From positions 1-38,927 of IMG/VR virus record IMGVR_UViG_3300006923_000058: 38,927 nucleotides of DNA. The stretch is one strand, 5' to 3'. The notes under the pieces are model-generated. The model searched no databases. It had not been told where the DNA came from and saw nothing but the letters and a program-made list of their open reading frames with translations. Source of the DNA: a virus. Shown piece after piece: positions 27,389 through 37,532 of this stretch. How positions within the stretch are numbered: the stretch's first letter is position 1; each line of letters starts with the position of its first letter. The translations under genes and the position numbers were made by a program.

Positions 27389-28320
27389 TGAGACCCTACA
27401 CCGAAGACCAACGCATGGAGCTAGGGGACGACGTCTACGACCTAGCAGCCTCTGCCTTTGTGAAGTGCGCTCGCCGCGACTCGCATCGAGCAGAGAACTT
27501 TGCTAGGGTCGCTTGGTGCTTGGAGCCTCTCTTATTTGAGAAGAGGCTCTGGTCCTTTCTTTGGCAGGACGCAGCCCGAGACGTCACCGCGCTCCTGGCC
27601 TTCTATCGGTTTGAGCATGACAACACCTTTGAAGCTATCCAACCTCTGATCAAGGCACTCACCAAAGCTAGGAAGTCCCGTGAACCTTGGGCAGTCGGAA
27701 GGCTCATCACCTCCGATCTCCCTTTGGATGAATCCCGAGTGGATTCTAAGATCCTGGAGATCAAAGAGAGGTGGAAGAGACACTCCTATGGGTCCTACGA
27801 CATTTGGGATTTCGGAGTGGGACGTACCAACTATGACTGGCTCCTTGAGTTAGCAGACCGAGACGGGGACTCAGGGGCAGGAGTCCCCTACTTCTTCCTT
27901 CCAGGTTTCTACGAGGATGCTAAAGCTGTGGAGGAGGAGAAGTCCCTAGGACGCCTGCACGAGGGCTGGTTCCCTTATTGTGCAGTAGATGCCCAAACTC
28001 GTCCGGGAGCGGAGTGTATACGCCTTGCTAACGAACGTAAGGCACCTTTCACAGGAAGTGGGGAGGGCTTTGTAGACATGCTCTGCCTTTATGATGGTTA
28101 TAAGTCGAAGAGGAAGCTGAACTTTTCTAAGACCTTCGATCCTTATTGGCGAGAACTCGCAGGGCTCCCCGTCTACAACGAAGCCCACGACCGGATCTAC
28201 AAGAGACACACCATCCCGATGTTCAACGATATTCGAGGCTGGTACTTCAGCAACAAGCTCCAAGATCAGATGCCAGCCTTCCAAGCGGCCTACTCCTGTA
28301 CGGGAGTCTTCTCTGAGTGA
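27388..28320 (+). CDS. Hypothetical protein, 310 aa, possible RarA C-terminal-like region
   Basis: The N-terminal part (AFVKCARRDSHRAENFAR, then LFEKRLWSFLWQDAARD) recalls the C-terminal domain of RarA/MgsA-type proteins, where a KxxRRxD segment is followed by helices. The rest is unrecognised and has many Trp and Tyr. Starts in TGATG. It precedes the terminase genes. Confidence 0.5.
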   Translation: MRPYTEDQRMELGDDVYDLAASAFVKCARRDSHRAENFARVAWCLEPLLFEKRLWSFLWQDAARDVTALLAFYRFEHDNTFEAIQPLIKALTKARKSREPWAVGRLITSDLPLDESRVDSKILEIKERWKRHSYGSYDIWDFGVGRTNYDWLLELADRDGDSGAGVPYFFLPGFYEDAKAVEEEKSLGRLHEGWFPYCAVDAQTRPGAECIRLANERKAPFTGSGEGFVDMLCLYDGYKSKRKLNFSKTFDPYWRELAGLPVYNEAHDRIYKRHTIPMFNDIRGWYFSNKLQDQMPAFQAAYSCTGVFSE

Positions 28321-28322
28321 TA

Positions 28323-28350
28323 TTGATTTCCGAGACCAGCAGTTTAAAAT
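28323..28350 (+). promoter_or_regulatory. Promoter TTGATT-N16-TAAAAT for the head genes
   Basis: The -35 (28323-28328) and -10 (28345-28350) lie just before the terminase small subunit gene. The same GATATTGATT opening occurs at 14460. Confidence 0.55.
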
Positions 28351-28367
28351 AACTCTCGGAGGAATCT

Positions 28368-28997
28368 ATGACATCACTTACCGACATGCTGAAAGACCTG
28401 AGTGCTTTCCCACCCCCACCGACTACGCCGGAGGAGGATTATAAGCACACCCAGCAGACGCTCCCCGAAGAGGAGAAGCATCAGAAAGCCTGGGAGTGGA
28501 AGATGCAGGGGGTTGGCCTCGAACGCATCGCCAAGGTCTTCAACGTCTCTACAAGGACCATCCAGGTCTGGCAGAAAAAGCATCGACAACGCTTTCGGGA
28601 CGAACTCGAAGGCGAAACCGTAGTTGATCTTCTCGCAGGGCACTTCTTGTCCCTTGAGAATATAGAACGCACTGCCCTCTATGAGATTGAGCAGCTTACG
28701 GCAGAAGGCTACAGCTACGACCACAAGACCGGTAAGGTTGTTGCTCGAAACCCTGATGGGGACAAGGTCAAGAACCTCAAAGCCATGATGGACGTCGCCC
28801 TCAAGGCGAGGAAGATGTCAATCGAGCTGGGCATCACCACAGGTATTCTCCCCACCGACGTGAAAGGTATTCACCAGACAATAGGAGAGAAGTCCGGAAA
28901 ACACGACGAGGACGAAGGTCCCGTCAAGGTTGTGGACAAGGAAATGCTCGTTGCTGACATTATGAAGCAATACGGAAGTCGGAGGTCAGTCACCTAA
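28368..28997 (+). CDS. terS: Terminase small subunit (predicted), 209 aa
   Basis: A helix-turn-helix (about residues 42-72; GLERIAKVFNVSTRTIQVWQ) is followed by helical oligomerisation segments and a Lys-rich tail. Directly ahead of the large terminase, with a one-base overlap, it fits the subunit that recognises phage DNA for packaging. GGAGGAA precedes the ATG. Confidence 0.8.
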   Translation: MTSLTDMLKDLSAFPPPPTTPEEDYKHTQQTLPEEEKHQKAWEWKMQGVGLERIAKVFNVSTRTIQVWQKKHRQRFRDELEGETVVDLLAGHFLSLENIERTALYEIEQLTAEGYSYDHKTGKVVARNPDGDKVKNLKAMMDVALKARKMSIELGITTGILPTDVKGIHQTIGEKSGKHDEDEGPVKVVDKEMLVADIMKQYGSRRSVT

Positions 28998-30691
28998 TGG
29001 TAAAGGAAGACTACGACGACCAGTTCAAGAATCTCTCGCTCCGCGCGTTGAAGCAAATCAACAAGCTGGAAGCGATCCGCAACGATAGGTTGCGTTTTGT
29101 CCAGGATCACCACACGAACACTCGTGGGGAAAGAATGACCCTGGACAACTGTCCACACATCCATGCGTTATACGACTCGTCAGCAGCAGTCATTATCGTC
29201 ATGGGATCTGTTCAGTCTTATAAGTCTGAGTGGTTAATCATCGACCATTTTGCCGCTGCCTTCAATGGACTCAATGTCTTTTTCGTGCTACCCAAATTTG
29301 ATATGCGTAATGCCTATGTGCAGAACCGAATTAACAAACGGGTAAACGAAGTCAAAGAGTACAAGAAGATCATCGGCAATGGTTTTTTTGATTCAATCCA
29401 ACTGAAAGACTTTGGGAAGGGAACCGTAAAGTACGTGGGATCTAATGTCCCTGCCGACTTTACAGAATTCCCAGGTGACATTCTCTATGTAGAGGAAGTT
29501 GACCAGTGTGATAAGAAGAACGTCGAGATGGCATTGGATAGGCTCCGCGCATCGGACTACCAATTCAAACGCTACCTTGCCAACCCTTCTATCAAAGGGG
29601 AAGGCATCCACGCTTTCTTTTTGAAGTCGAACCAGAAAGAGTGGTATATTCCTTGCACAAAGTGCGGGGAGTTCGCAGAGCTGGACTGGTTTGACACCAT
29701 TGTCGAGGAGGTCTTAGATAAGTCTGGGAACATTGTAGACTACATCCTTCGAGACAAGGAATGGAAACCTGGAATTCGCAGGGACGTCCATTGCATGTGT
29801 CCAAAGGAAGGCTGCGGGGGTGTTCTAGAGCGAGGCTCCAACGATGGTAAGTGGGTAGCCCAGAATCCCGAATCAGACATTGACGGCTTCCACATCTCCA
29901 TGATGTGCAGCCCAATCAATGCTATCGCTGAGATGTGGGAGAAGTTTCGAGAAGCCCTCAACGATCCAGGGGTGTTGAAGCTTTTCTACAACTCCTACCT
30001 AGGACTCCCTTTCGACGCAGCAGGGAATAAGGTTACAGAAGCTATGCTGGAGCGTTGTGTAAAGGATGACCATGAATTCCTTATTCGTCCAAACTGTGCA
30101 TATATTCCCGAGGACGAATCGTATGAACCCTGCTCAATGGGGATCGATGTTGGGCAAACCTGCGACGTGCGAATCTCGCAGCCGGGAGCCCGAGGTGTTA
30201 GGAAACTGGTCTACTCCGGGAAGATCTCAGCCCATAGAATGGATGAGGTCCACGAGCTTATCGAAAGATACAACGTGGAGGTAGCTGTAATTGATGCAGG
30301 TCCAGAGCTTATGCTGTCCTTGGATTTCCAGGATAATGCAGACTGCCAAGTTTGGCTCTGCAGGTATGGAGCAGAAGGTGGTGAGCGAGGACGCAAGTTC
30401 AACACTAGCGACTACGTGATTAACATCGACAGGACGGAAGCTTTGGATAGGACCTACGGGTGTATCCGAAGGCAGAAGGTAATTCTCCCCCACAACTTCA
30501 AGGCAATCTTGAGTGGGCAGATGGTTGACGAACTTTGTGGGCCTGTGAGACAGATTACAGAAGACGCTCGCGGAAATCCTAAGTACGAGTGGACAAAGTG
30601 CGTGGATCACCAGAGGCATGCAGACGTATATGACTTCCTAGCCGCAGAGGTTATGGGAGATAGCATTATTGGAGACATAGACATTGGATAA
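28997..30691 (+). CDS. terL: Terminase large subunit, GpA type, 564 aa
   Basis: The ATPase has a Walker A-like GSVQSYKS (70-77) and a Walker B-like ILYVEEVD (around residues 160-167). A zinc-like Cys cluster follows (CTKCGE and CPKEGCGG), then the nuclease part (SMGIDVGQT and VIDAGPE). It cuts concatemers and drives packaging. It overlaps the HNH gene by 8 nt. Confidence 0.88.
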   Translation: MVKEDYDDQFKNLSLRALKQINKLEAIRNDRLRFVQDHHTNTRGERMTLDNCPHIHALYDSSAAVIIVMGSVQSYKSEWLIIDHFAAAFNGLNVFFVLPKFDMRNAYVQNRINKRVNEVKEYKKIIGNGFFDSIQLKDFGKGTVKYVGSNVPADFTEFPGDILYVEEVDQCDKKNVEMALDRLRASDYQFKRYLANPSIKGEGIHAFFLKSNQKEWYIPCTKCGEFAELDWFDTIVEEVLDKSGNIVDYILRDKEWKPGIRRDVHCMCPKEGCGGVLERGSNDGKWVAQNPESDIDGFHISMMCSPINAIAEMWEKFREALNDPGVLKLFYNSYLGLPFDAAGNKVTEAMLERCVKDDHEFLIRPNCAYIPEDESYEPCSMGIDVGQTCDVRISQPGARGVRKLVYSGKISAHRMDEVHELIERYNVEVAVIDAGPELMLSLDFQDNADCQVWLCRYGAEGGERGRKFNTSDYVINIDRTEALDRTYGCIRRQKVILPHNFKAILSGQMVDELCGPVRQITEDARGNPKYEWTKCVDHQRHADVYDFLAAEVMGDSIIGDIDIG

Positions 30692-31157
30692 TGAAATCTG
30701 GAAAGATGTAGTAGGCTACGAAGGTCGTTATCAGGTTAGCAACCAGGGGCGGGTTAAGAGTACACGATTCAACAGATTGTTGAAACAAAACTTCTATAAG
30801 AAATACATGTATATAGGTTTGCGAGTGAAGGGTAAATTTAAAAACTGCCTAGTTCACACCTTGGTTTTAAACGCCTTTGTAAGCAAAAGGCCCGAGGGTA
30901 AGGAGTGCTGTCATGGGGATGGAAATCCCCGGAACAATACCTTGGAAAATCTAAGGTGGGGCACTAACGCAGAGAACGTACAAGATCGAATCCTACATGG
31001 TATGAGTGGGAGAGGTGTAAAACACTCCCAAGCCAAACTCACCCAAATTCAAGTAACCTATATAAGGTCCTCTCCTAAAACAGGGGTAGCCTTAGCTAAA
31101 CAATTCAACATGAGTCCAGGACATATCTCCCGGATCAAACGAGGAGAGGGTTGGTAA
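30684..31157 (+). CDS. NUMOD4/HNH endonuclease, TTG start, 157 aa
   Basis: EIWKDVVGYEGRYQVSNQGRVKS is split here as NUMOD4 (EIWKDVVGYEGRYQVS) and a following NQGRVKS; HTLVLNAFV and CCHGDGNPRNNTLENLRWGT are the HNH core. The C-terminal helix-turn-helix (TGVALAKQFNMSPGHISRIK) targets DNA. TTG at 30684 with GGAG upstream fits. A free-standing homing gene wedged between terminase and portal. Confidence 0.85.
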   Translation: MDNEIWKDVVGYEGRYQVSNQGRVKSTRFNRLLKQNFYKKYMYIGLRVKGKFKNCLVHTLVLNAFVSKRPEGKECCHGDGNPRNNTLENLRWGTNAENVQDRILHGMSGRGVKHSQAKLTQIQVTYIRSSPKTGVALAKQFNMSPGHISRIKRGEGW

Positions 31158-31158
31158 C

Positions 31159-33711
31159 ATGCCACTAGGACCGTATCAGGACTTTGAATCATGTATTGTC
31201 GATCAACAAAACAAGGGCAAGAGCGAAGGTGCTGCCCATCGCATCTGCGGTGCGCTCAAAGAGCGTGTGGAGAAGCAAGCCTCGGAAGACGGCAACTGGA
31301 CAGCCGAAGAAAAGAAGCTTCGCAAAAAGGCTGCAGCCGAAGGTGTCTTCGACCCCGCTCTGATGACAGAGCAGGAGATTGAGGAATACGCCAACATCCG
31401 TAAAGGTCTTGAGGGCATAACCGAGGATGAAGTAGACGTTCTAACGAAGGGTGAACTTTATGAGGCAATGCAAGCTCTCGCCTTTGATCCTGACGCAGAC
31501 CTCTCCGAGCCTGAGATCACCGAGGCATTCATCACCGAAAATGAAGAGGGTGACGAGCTGGAGTATGCCTCTGATGTTCTTTCTCGCATGTGCCGAAAAT
31601 CTCTCCCCTCTCTCCAAGCCCATTCGGTCAAAACCGAGAATCAAGCAAAGACTGAAGAGAAGGCTCTTATCCAGCGAACGACTCGTGGAACAACCCAGCA
31701 ACAGAGCGAGCTAGGCGGCAGCAAGTTTACTGCCGACATCTCCAAAGTTGACATCATTGAAACTCCTTACCCGCCTGAGTTGATGATGGCTTTTCTAGAG
31801 GCAGACGAAACGCATTATCGATGCTGCCGAGCAAAGTCTATCGACGCAGTTGGACGTGCATTCAACGTCGTACCAACCTCCACGGTTCGTCCGAAAGAGG
31901 CAGGCGACAAAGAGAAGACAGATCGGGATGGAGTTAAGACTCCCGCAACCGAATCGGACGACGACATTCGTGATAAGGATGGACGTCCCGTTCCAGGCAA
32001 AGAGCAGCAGGACATCATGTTTGGGGTTCCCGTGGGACCCGACGCAATCGCACTACAAGGCTTAGGTGCTACTCCCGCAGGCGAGGGTCCAGGTGTTCCC
32101 GGCATGGAAAACCTTCAAGCAGCTAGTGGTATTGGAAACATCAAATCCGCTAACAATGGAGGTGGAGTTGCTACCATCTCAAAGGCAGTAGCCGACACTT
32201 TGAAGAGCGTCCTGAAGAACCCCTTCAAAGGACCTGCACGAAAGAAGATCGTTGAGCAGAAGACCATCGACGAGGAGACGCAGATCGTCAATGACTTCCT
32301 GCGGGATGCCAACGACATGATCGGAATGGAAGGCGTCCTGGAGCGAGCCGCCATGGATTATGAATCCATAGGGTGGGCCGCAATTGAAGTCATCCGCTCT
32401 GTTAACATGAAGGTAGCCCGAGTGGCCCACGCTCCTGCGCTCCGCATGCGAGCCCTTAAAGCATGGCAAGGTTTCGTGGAGATCGTTTCCAACGACCGCT
32501 CCGATGGCTCCCGAGTTACCTCGGGCAAATACATGTACTACCAGCCCTTTGGCAGCAAGGTGCTATCCAAGAAGCGGGTTGATCCTATTACCATGAAGAA
32601 CCTTCCTTATGATCCAGAACTCGACGGAGAGCTTTCCCCTGCAAATTGTGTATGGAACTACATCGACCGATCTACGGGCAAGCCCACCACCGATCCAACC
32701 AGGGCCGCCAATGAAATTCTTTGGGTGCCACGGCATCACAACAACACCATATACTACGGAGTTACCGACGTACTCCCCTCTCTCGGATGGTTGTTGGCAA
32801 ACATACATATCCGGGACTACCTCTTACAGTTCTTTGAACATAACTGCGTACCCCGTTACGCAGTGGTAATTGAAGGTGGACGCCTTTCGGAAGGTGTGAA
32901 GAAGCTGATCAAAGCTTACTTCTCAACCGGTGTAAAGGGTAAAGCCCACAAGACGCTGATCATTCCAATTCCTGCTATGCGTGGAGAGGTGAAGGTACGC
33001 TTCGAGAAGCTTGATGCAGACAACAACGAAGGTGGTTTCCAAGAGACCAAGAAGAATAATGCTGCGTCGATTCGTACTGCTCATGGTATTCCTGCTGCTG
33101 TCCTTGGTGTTTCTGAGAACAGTGAACTTGGTTCCGGTAAAGGTCTGTCCCAGGCTGAGATTTACAAAGATCGAATCGTCACACCGAATCAGAAGTATTG
33201 GGAACGTAAACTCAACAAGCTCATTCGTCATGGCTTAGGTCTTACGCAAGTCCAACTCGAATTCTCCCCGCTCGACATCCGGGATATGGAGATCGAGAAG
33301 AACGTGATGATTGCATGGCTCCAGACGGGAGCCTTGACTTTGAACGAAGTCCGGAAGAAAGCAGGACTAGGGGACCCACTTCCAGGTGGGGACCGAGCCT
33401 TCATCATCATCGGAAACCAGATCTACTTCGTAGACGAACTCACCACCATGAGTGGTCCGGAGAAGGAAGAGATGGAAGCCGAGATCGAGAACTTAAAAAT
33501 CCAGGCTGACGTCAAGAGCAAGGTTGACATGGCAACCAGAGCCGCGCAAGTGGGAGGTCCGGGTCAGCCAGGGGTGAATGGTAACAAGCCGAAAGCTGGG
33601 GAGAGAACCTCGGGCGTGACTCCAGGAAAAGATCCCGGCAAGAACAAGCAAACCGATGCTACCCAAGCGGGAGCAGCAACCCGTAAGAATTCTAATGTCG
33701 CGAAGCGCTAG
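31159..33711 (+). CDS. Portal protein, PBSX-type, 850 aa
   Basis: An N-terminal Cys- and Lys-rich segment (FESCIVDQQNKGKSEG) is followed by an acidic spacer. The portal core begins near residue 190 (ELMMAFLEADETHYRCCRAK) and includes the YYGVTDVLPSLGWLLA and ASIRTAHGIPAAVLGV segments. It is longer than usual (about 450-550 aa) because of insertions at about 1-190 and 240-340. It forms the dodecameric vertex for DNA entry. Confidence 0.85.
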   Translation: MPLGPYQDFESCIVDQQNKGKSEGAAHRICGALKERVEKQASEDGNWTAEEKKLRKKAAAEGVFDPALMTEQEIEEYANIRKGLEGITEDEVDVLTKGELYEAMQALAFDPDADLSEPEITEAFITENEEGDELEYASDVLSRMCRKSLPSLQAHSVKTENQAKTEEKALIQRTTRGTTQQQSELGGSKFTADISKVDIIETPYPPELMMAFLEADETHYRCCRAKSIDAVGRAFNVVPTSTVRPKEAGDKEKTDRDGVKTPATESDDDIRDKDGRPVPGKEQQDIMFGVPVGPDAIALQGLGATPAGEGPGVPGMENLQAASGIGNIKSANNGGGVATISKAVADTLKSVLKNPFKGPARKKIVEQKTIDEETQIVNDFLRDANDMIGMEGVLERAAMDYESIGWAAIEVIRSVNMKVARVAHAPALRMRALKAWQGFVEIVSNDRSDGSRVTSGKYMYYQPFGSKVLSKKRVDPITMKNLPYDPELDGELSPANCVWNYIDRSTGKPTTDPTRAANEILWVPRHHNNTIYYGVTDVLPSLGWLLANIHIRDYLLQFFEHNCVPRYAVVIEGGRLSEGVKKLIKAYFSTGVKGKAHKTLIIPIPAMRGEVKVRFEKLDADNNEGGFQETKKNNAASIRTAHGIPAAVLGVSENSELGSGKGLSQAEIYKDRIVTPNQKYWERKLNKLIRHGLGLTQVQLEFSPLDIRDMEIEKNVMIAWLQTGALTLNEVRKKAGLGDPLPGGDRAFIIIGNQIYFVDELTTMSGPEKEEMEAEIENLKIQADVKSKVDMATRAAQVGGPGQPGVNGNKPKAGERTSGVTPGKDPGKNKQTDATQAGAATRKNSNVAKR

Positions 33712-34780
33712 ATCCATAGCGATAGCAGAAGTCCAAAGTCCTTTCCGCTTGAATGTGGAAAAGGCTTTGGAACGCAAGATCCGAAAGATCCTTGAGAGCT
33801 GGTTGAAGGAAGTCCTCCAACAGATCCAAAGCTTTGGTGTGTACCAGACGCTGGAGAGGTTTAACCGGACTATCCACACACGAGGTTTAACTCCCCAACA
33901 ACGGAGAGAGGCATCAGATCTTTTTCTGTTGGATTTGCTGGATGGAATGGAAGCCTTAGCAAAGGAATCCAAATACCGCCGCCAACTCGAAACATTACTC
34001 TTTAACCACTCTGTCTTGATCTACAACGATGGTATCCGTACAGCTAATCTACAGATGGGGTTCCCTGCGAAGCTCTCCTATTATGTGGCGAAGAAGGAGA
34101 ACATCCGAAGAGCAGCGGACGACGAGGAGAGTGGGGTAGCCTCCTTCTTCCGATCAGCCTTAGCCAGCGTAGGAGTAGTCCCATCCGCAGGCGCAGGCTC
34201 AACCGCTCCCCCACCGTCTGGAGGTGGGGCTGCTGTAGCAAGCTCTCCCCCTCCCATAGAAATAACAGCCGGGCTCACAGACCCAGAGGTTATCTTTCAA
34301 CTGGAGAATCGCACTCTCGTTGTTGGAGCCCGAACTTCTGTAGCCACTATCAAAGAAGCCAGGAAGCTTATAAAGGACGTCATCATCTTAGGAGGAGGGT
34401 CCGTCCGCGACGTGGAGAAAGCTCTCTTTGCTACAGGAGGTATGCCTGTTTGGAAGGCAAAACAGATCGCTAGAACAGAGATGCACTCCATGTATGAGCA
34501 GGCGATGTATGACACCTACCTAAGATCCGGGGTGCAGTACATGTCTTGGATCACTGTAGGGGATCATCGCGTTCGACCCGAACACTCAACGAATGAAGCA
34601 CATGGACCTGTCAAGCTAGGAGACGAATTCCCCAATGGTGCAATACATCCGGGTGAGGAAGTAAACTGCAGATGTACGTTAGAGCCCGATCTCTCAGATC
34701 CCAACATACTTTTGGAATCTTGGCAAGGAGGTCCTGTACCAATGTTGGGAGGCTTCAACCCCAAACCTTTGGGTATTTAG
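33695..34780 (+). CDS. MuF-type minor head protein, 361 aa
   Basis: The C-terminal half has IARTEMHSMYEQA, ITVGDHRVRPEH and a final HPGEEVNCRCTLEP, the SPP1gp7/Mu F domain. The middle is a Ser/Pro/Gly linker. The ATG at 33695 overlaps the portal by 17 nt; an upstream start at 33656 is also possible. It helps head assembly or DNA ejection. Confidence 0.82.
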   Translation: MSRSARSIAIAEVQSPFRLNVEKALERKIRKILESWLKEVLQQIQSFGVYQTLERFNRTIHTRGLTPQQRREASDLFLLDLLDGMEALAKESKYRRQLETLLFNHSVLIYNDGIRTANLQMGFPAKLSYYVAKKENIRRAADDEESGVASFFRSALASVGVVPSAGAGSTAPPPSGGGAAVASSPPPIEITAGLTDPEVIFQLENRTLVVGARTSVATIKEARKLIKDVIILGGGSVRDVEKALFATGGMPVWKAKQIARTEMHSMYEQAMYDTYLRSGVQYMSWITVGDHRVRPEHSTNEAHGPVKLGDEFPNGAIHPGEEVNCRCTLEPDLSDPNILLESWQGGPVPMLGGFNPKPLGI

Positions 34781-34783
34781 CTC

Positions 34784-34811
34784 TTGCATCCCGGTTTGGC
34801 TGATTTAAAAT
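34784..34811 (+). promoter_or_regulatory. Promoter TTGCAT-N16-TAAAAT before protease and capsid
   Basis: The -35 (34784-34789) and -10 (34806-34811) lie 22 nt before the protease ATG, giving the capsid genes a separate strong start. Confidence 0.5.
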
Positions 34812-34832
34812 CGAAGGAACTAGGAAAACTTT

Positions 34833-36434
34833 ATGCCATTATCTCCAATACGCGAACTTCTACATTTCACAAGCCCCTTCGATTTTCGTGTCGAAGGCGA
34901 GGGCGATGGTGAAGCGTTAGAGTCAGCCGTCATCAAAGGTTTTGCCTCCATCCATTCGATGGATCGAACGACAGATATTGTCGATCCGAATGAGTTTAAC
35001 TTAGATACCTTTATGGCAGCGCCCACGCTGCTCTTAAACCACAAGTTCTGGAACGACCCTTACGGTAATCAGGTTCCAGCAGGTGCAGTCACCTCGGCCA
35101 ATGCCGCTGTGATTAAGAAGCACAAAGACAAAACACTTTGGTCTATCGTTGACATGAAGACCAAAAAAGAAATCAACACTTACCCCAAGGCGTCTGTTCC
35201 TGATCTAGGAGCTGGAACCGAGGGGTTGTTTATTACTGCTGAGATTGAGATCCCCGAGATTATCTCGATGATCGCAAAACGCGAACTAGGTGGACTCTCT
35301 TGGCAGGGAATGGTCGTCGTTAATATAGAGATCGGACCTAACGGTCGATCACGGCGACGTTTTTCAAACATTGATCTCTATGAGATCAGCGTAGTCTCGA
35401 AGCCGAATCACAATCAATCAACCTTCGTAGTTGGTAAGAATGTGGATGGTGAATTTCAGGAGACGGGAGAAATGGGCATCCAGGATGTACAGCTTCTGAA
35501 TGTTCAGCTACCTAAGAGTAGCTTTCCAACAGAAGATGTGGCGAAAGCCTATCTAAAGGAGCATGATCTCTCGTCCACTCTGACGGGGCAGGACAAAAGT
35601 TCGTATTATGCGAACCAGCAGCCTGCCGACGATTTTGATGTAGAAAAGACTGTACGAATTCAAATGGGCAAGTCATTCATGTGGATGGCTCCTCCTCTTG
35701 TTGAGGAAGACGTCCAGCAGTCAAAGGTACTTCTTGAAGAAGAACCTTCAACCATCAGTAGGCTAGTCGCTGAAGTTATCGGCGTAGCCAAATCCCTCGG
35801 AGATCCTAGCATGGCTAAGGAAGCAACCGGGTCGGCTACGACCCCCGAAGAAGAAGTCAAAGAAGAAGTCGAAAAGAAAGTTCCCCCACAGTTTGAAAAA
35901 GACGGTGGCGAGGAAAAGGGCAAAGAGAAGGACGGCAAAGGCAAAGAGAAAGAAGAAGTTGCCAAGTCTGCCGATCAACTCTCTCAGTTGGGTACAGCTC
36001 TAGGCACGCAAGTCGCCGCACAGTTGGCTCCCACCTTTGAAGCGCTCAATACCAACATGACGTCGATGGGCACTGCCCTAACCGCCATCGTTGAAAAGAT
36101 GACGCCTGCTGAAGAAGTCAAGCCAGCCGGTGAGGAAACGGAACCGAATACGGATACGAAACTGAATGTGGAAAAGTCAGCACCAGCTCTTGGTGATCTC
36201 GTGGGTAATATTGCCCAAGGTCTTGCTAACCAGCAAGCTGCAAGCGAATCGTTGGCGGGTCAACTGCTAGAGATCGCAAAAAGTGTCGATGCGATGGGAA
36301 GTTCCATTGCTACTCCCGAAGCTACCCGCGACGAAGTCGTAGAGCAGAAGGAAAGCGTTGAGAAGTCTGTTAGTGATGATCCAAACGATTGCATGGGTAG
36401 CTTGTTTACCTTCGTTGATCCTCCCCAAGGCTAA
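34833..36434 (+). CDS. Prohead protease with scaffold-like tail, 533 aa
   Basis: Residues about 27-205 look like a U35/HK97-type prohead protease with GFASIHSMDRTTDIVDP, LLLNHKFW (likely catalytic His) and GGLSWQG, followed by DLYEISVVSKPNHNQ. An XkdF-like stretch follows. The C-terminal third is Lys/Glu-rich and coiled coil, like a scaffold. A single gene therefore likely supplies both protease and scaffold. No separate scaffold gene is seen. Confidence 0.78.
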   Translation: MPLSPIRELLHFTSPFDFRVEGEGDGEALESAVIKGFASIHSMDRTTDIVDPNEFNLDTFMAAPTLLLNHKFWNDPYGNQVPAGAVTSANAAVIKKHKDKTLWSIVDMKTKKEINTYPKASVPDLGAGTEGLFITAEIEIPEIISMIAKRELGGLSWQGMVVVNIEIGPNGRSRRRFSNIDLYEISVVSKPNHNQSTFVVGKNVDGEFQETGEMGIQDVQLLNVQLPKSSFPTEDVAKAYLKEHDLSSTLTGQDKSSYYANQQPADDFDVEKTVRIQMGKSFMWMAPPLVEEDVQQSKVLLEEEPSTISRLVAEVIGVAKSLGDPSMAKEATGSATTPEEEVKEEVEKKVPPQFEKDGGEEKGKEKDGKGKEKEEVAKSADQLSQLGTALGTQVAAQLAPTFEALNTNMTSMGTALTAIVEKMTPAEEVKPAGEETEPNTDTKLNVEKSAPALGDLVGNIAQGLANQQAASESLAGQLLEIAKSVDAMGSSIATPEATRDEVVEQKESVEKSVSDDPNDCMGSLFTFVDPPQG

Positions 36435-36491
36435 GACGTAGTCGATACCACAGTTTCGTAACCAATCTTTTTACTATTCGGAGACATTAAC

Positions 36492-37517
36492 ATGTCCTTA
36501 GAAGCCTCAATTCGGTTGCCTCTACAGCAACTGATGCAGAAGTCGGTAGTTGACAGCAACTCGCTGCCCAACTCCGTCTTGTCTCGCCAACAGGCAGATC
36601 GTTTTATCGATCTCGTCGTTGACGAGTCTGTCCTTATGAAGGAAGTTCGCGTTGTGCGAATCGACCACCAAAAGGGCGAAGTCAACAAATTGGACCTCGG
36701 CGGTATCGTGACCGAAGGTGCGCACACGACGTACCAAGCGTCTACGCATACCCCATCAGAACGTATTATGACCTATGATACTGAAAAGTATCGTTCGGCA
36801 TTCGATCTGAAGACCGACTTCACCGAAGACAATATCGAAAAGGGTGGCATTCGTGATCGCCTTCTCTCGATGTTCACCAAGCAGATCTCAAACAACGTCG
36901 AGTTGGCTGCGATCAGTTCGGATGACAGTCTTCCAACCGGCGATGCTCAGACCGCAGAGAACAACCTCTACGGTGTGAACAACGGCTTCCAGAAGATTCT
37001 GGAAACCATCGTTCCAAGTGCGCAGGTTATTGATGCTGGTGGAGCTGCTCCATCGAAGCGTCTCTATTACGATATGAAGCGACAGGTGCCTAGCCGGTAT
37101 CGCGCGGCTCTTCCAGATTACATCTGGATCTGCCCCAGCGGACCCGCCGACAAGTGGTCGCTCGATGTGAGTGATCGTGAAACGGGTATGGGCGATGCAG
37201 CTATGGGTTTCAACAACCTGAAGTCTCGCCGTCAAGTTGGTCCTTGGGGCATTCCAATGCTCGAAGTACCTTTGATGCCTGAAGATCTCTCCTATGGTAC
37301 TCTTGGTGCCGTAGATGGTTCGCAGATCTGGCTAACGCCAACCCAGAACTTGGTGTACTTCATCCAACGCGATATTACTATCGAGTGGGATCGCAAGCCA
37401 CGCCAAGATATGTGGGAGGCAACTATTCATTTCAGGGTAGACTTCCAAGTAGAAAATGGAGATCTTGTGGTAATGGCCGACAATGTCGCAATGAGCGGCT
37501 CGGATTACACTGGGTAA
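36492..37517 (+). CDS. Major capsid protein, HK97 fold, 341 aa
   Basis: Position after the protease and the layout fit an HK97-type capsid: helical N-terminal arm, QADRFIDLVVDESVLMKEVRV, a central beta region, and a C-terminal WEATIHFRVDFQVEN. CGGAGA precedes the ATG. It forms the shell after protease-driven maturation. The terminator at 37551 ends this transcript. Confidence 0.82.
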   Translation: MSLEASIRLPLQQLMQKSVVDSNSLPNSVLSRQQADRFIDLVVDESVLMKEVRVVRIDHQKGEVNKLDLGGIVTEGAHTTYQASTHTPSERIMTYDTEKYRSAFDLKTDFTEDNIEKGGIRDRLLSMFTKQISNNVELAAISSDDSLPTGDAQTAENNLYGVNNGFQKILETIVPSAQVIDAGGAAPSKRLYYDMKRQVPSRYRAALPDYIWICPSGPADKWSLDVSDRETGMGDAAMGFNNLKSRRQVGPWGIPMLEVPLMPEDLSYGTLGAVDGSQIWLTPTQNLVYFIQRDITIEWDRKPRQDMWEATIHFRVDFQVENGDLVVMADNVAMSGSDYTG

Positions 37518-37532
37518 GATTCTTTAGAATCT
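37517..37532 (+). repeat. Perfect hairpin AGATTC/GAATCT after capsid stop
   Basis: A 6-bp stem with a TTTA loop lies at the end of the capsid message. Together with the terminator it may protect the 3' end. Confidence 0.4.

Noticed and set aside
30684-31157. Group I intron around the NUMOD4/HNH gene
   Set aside because: Terminase and portal are each complete on either side and the HNH gene is free-standing between them; no split exons are seen.
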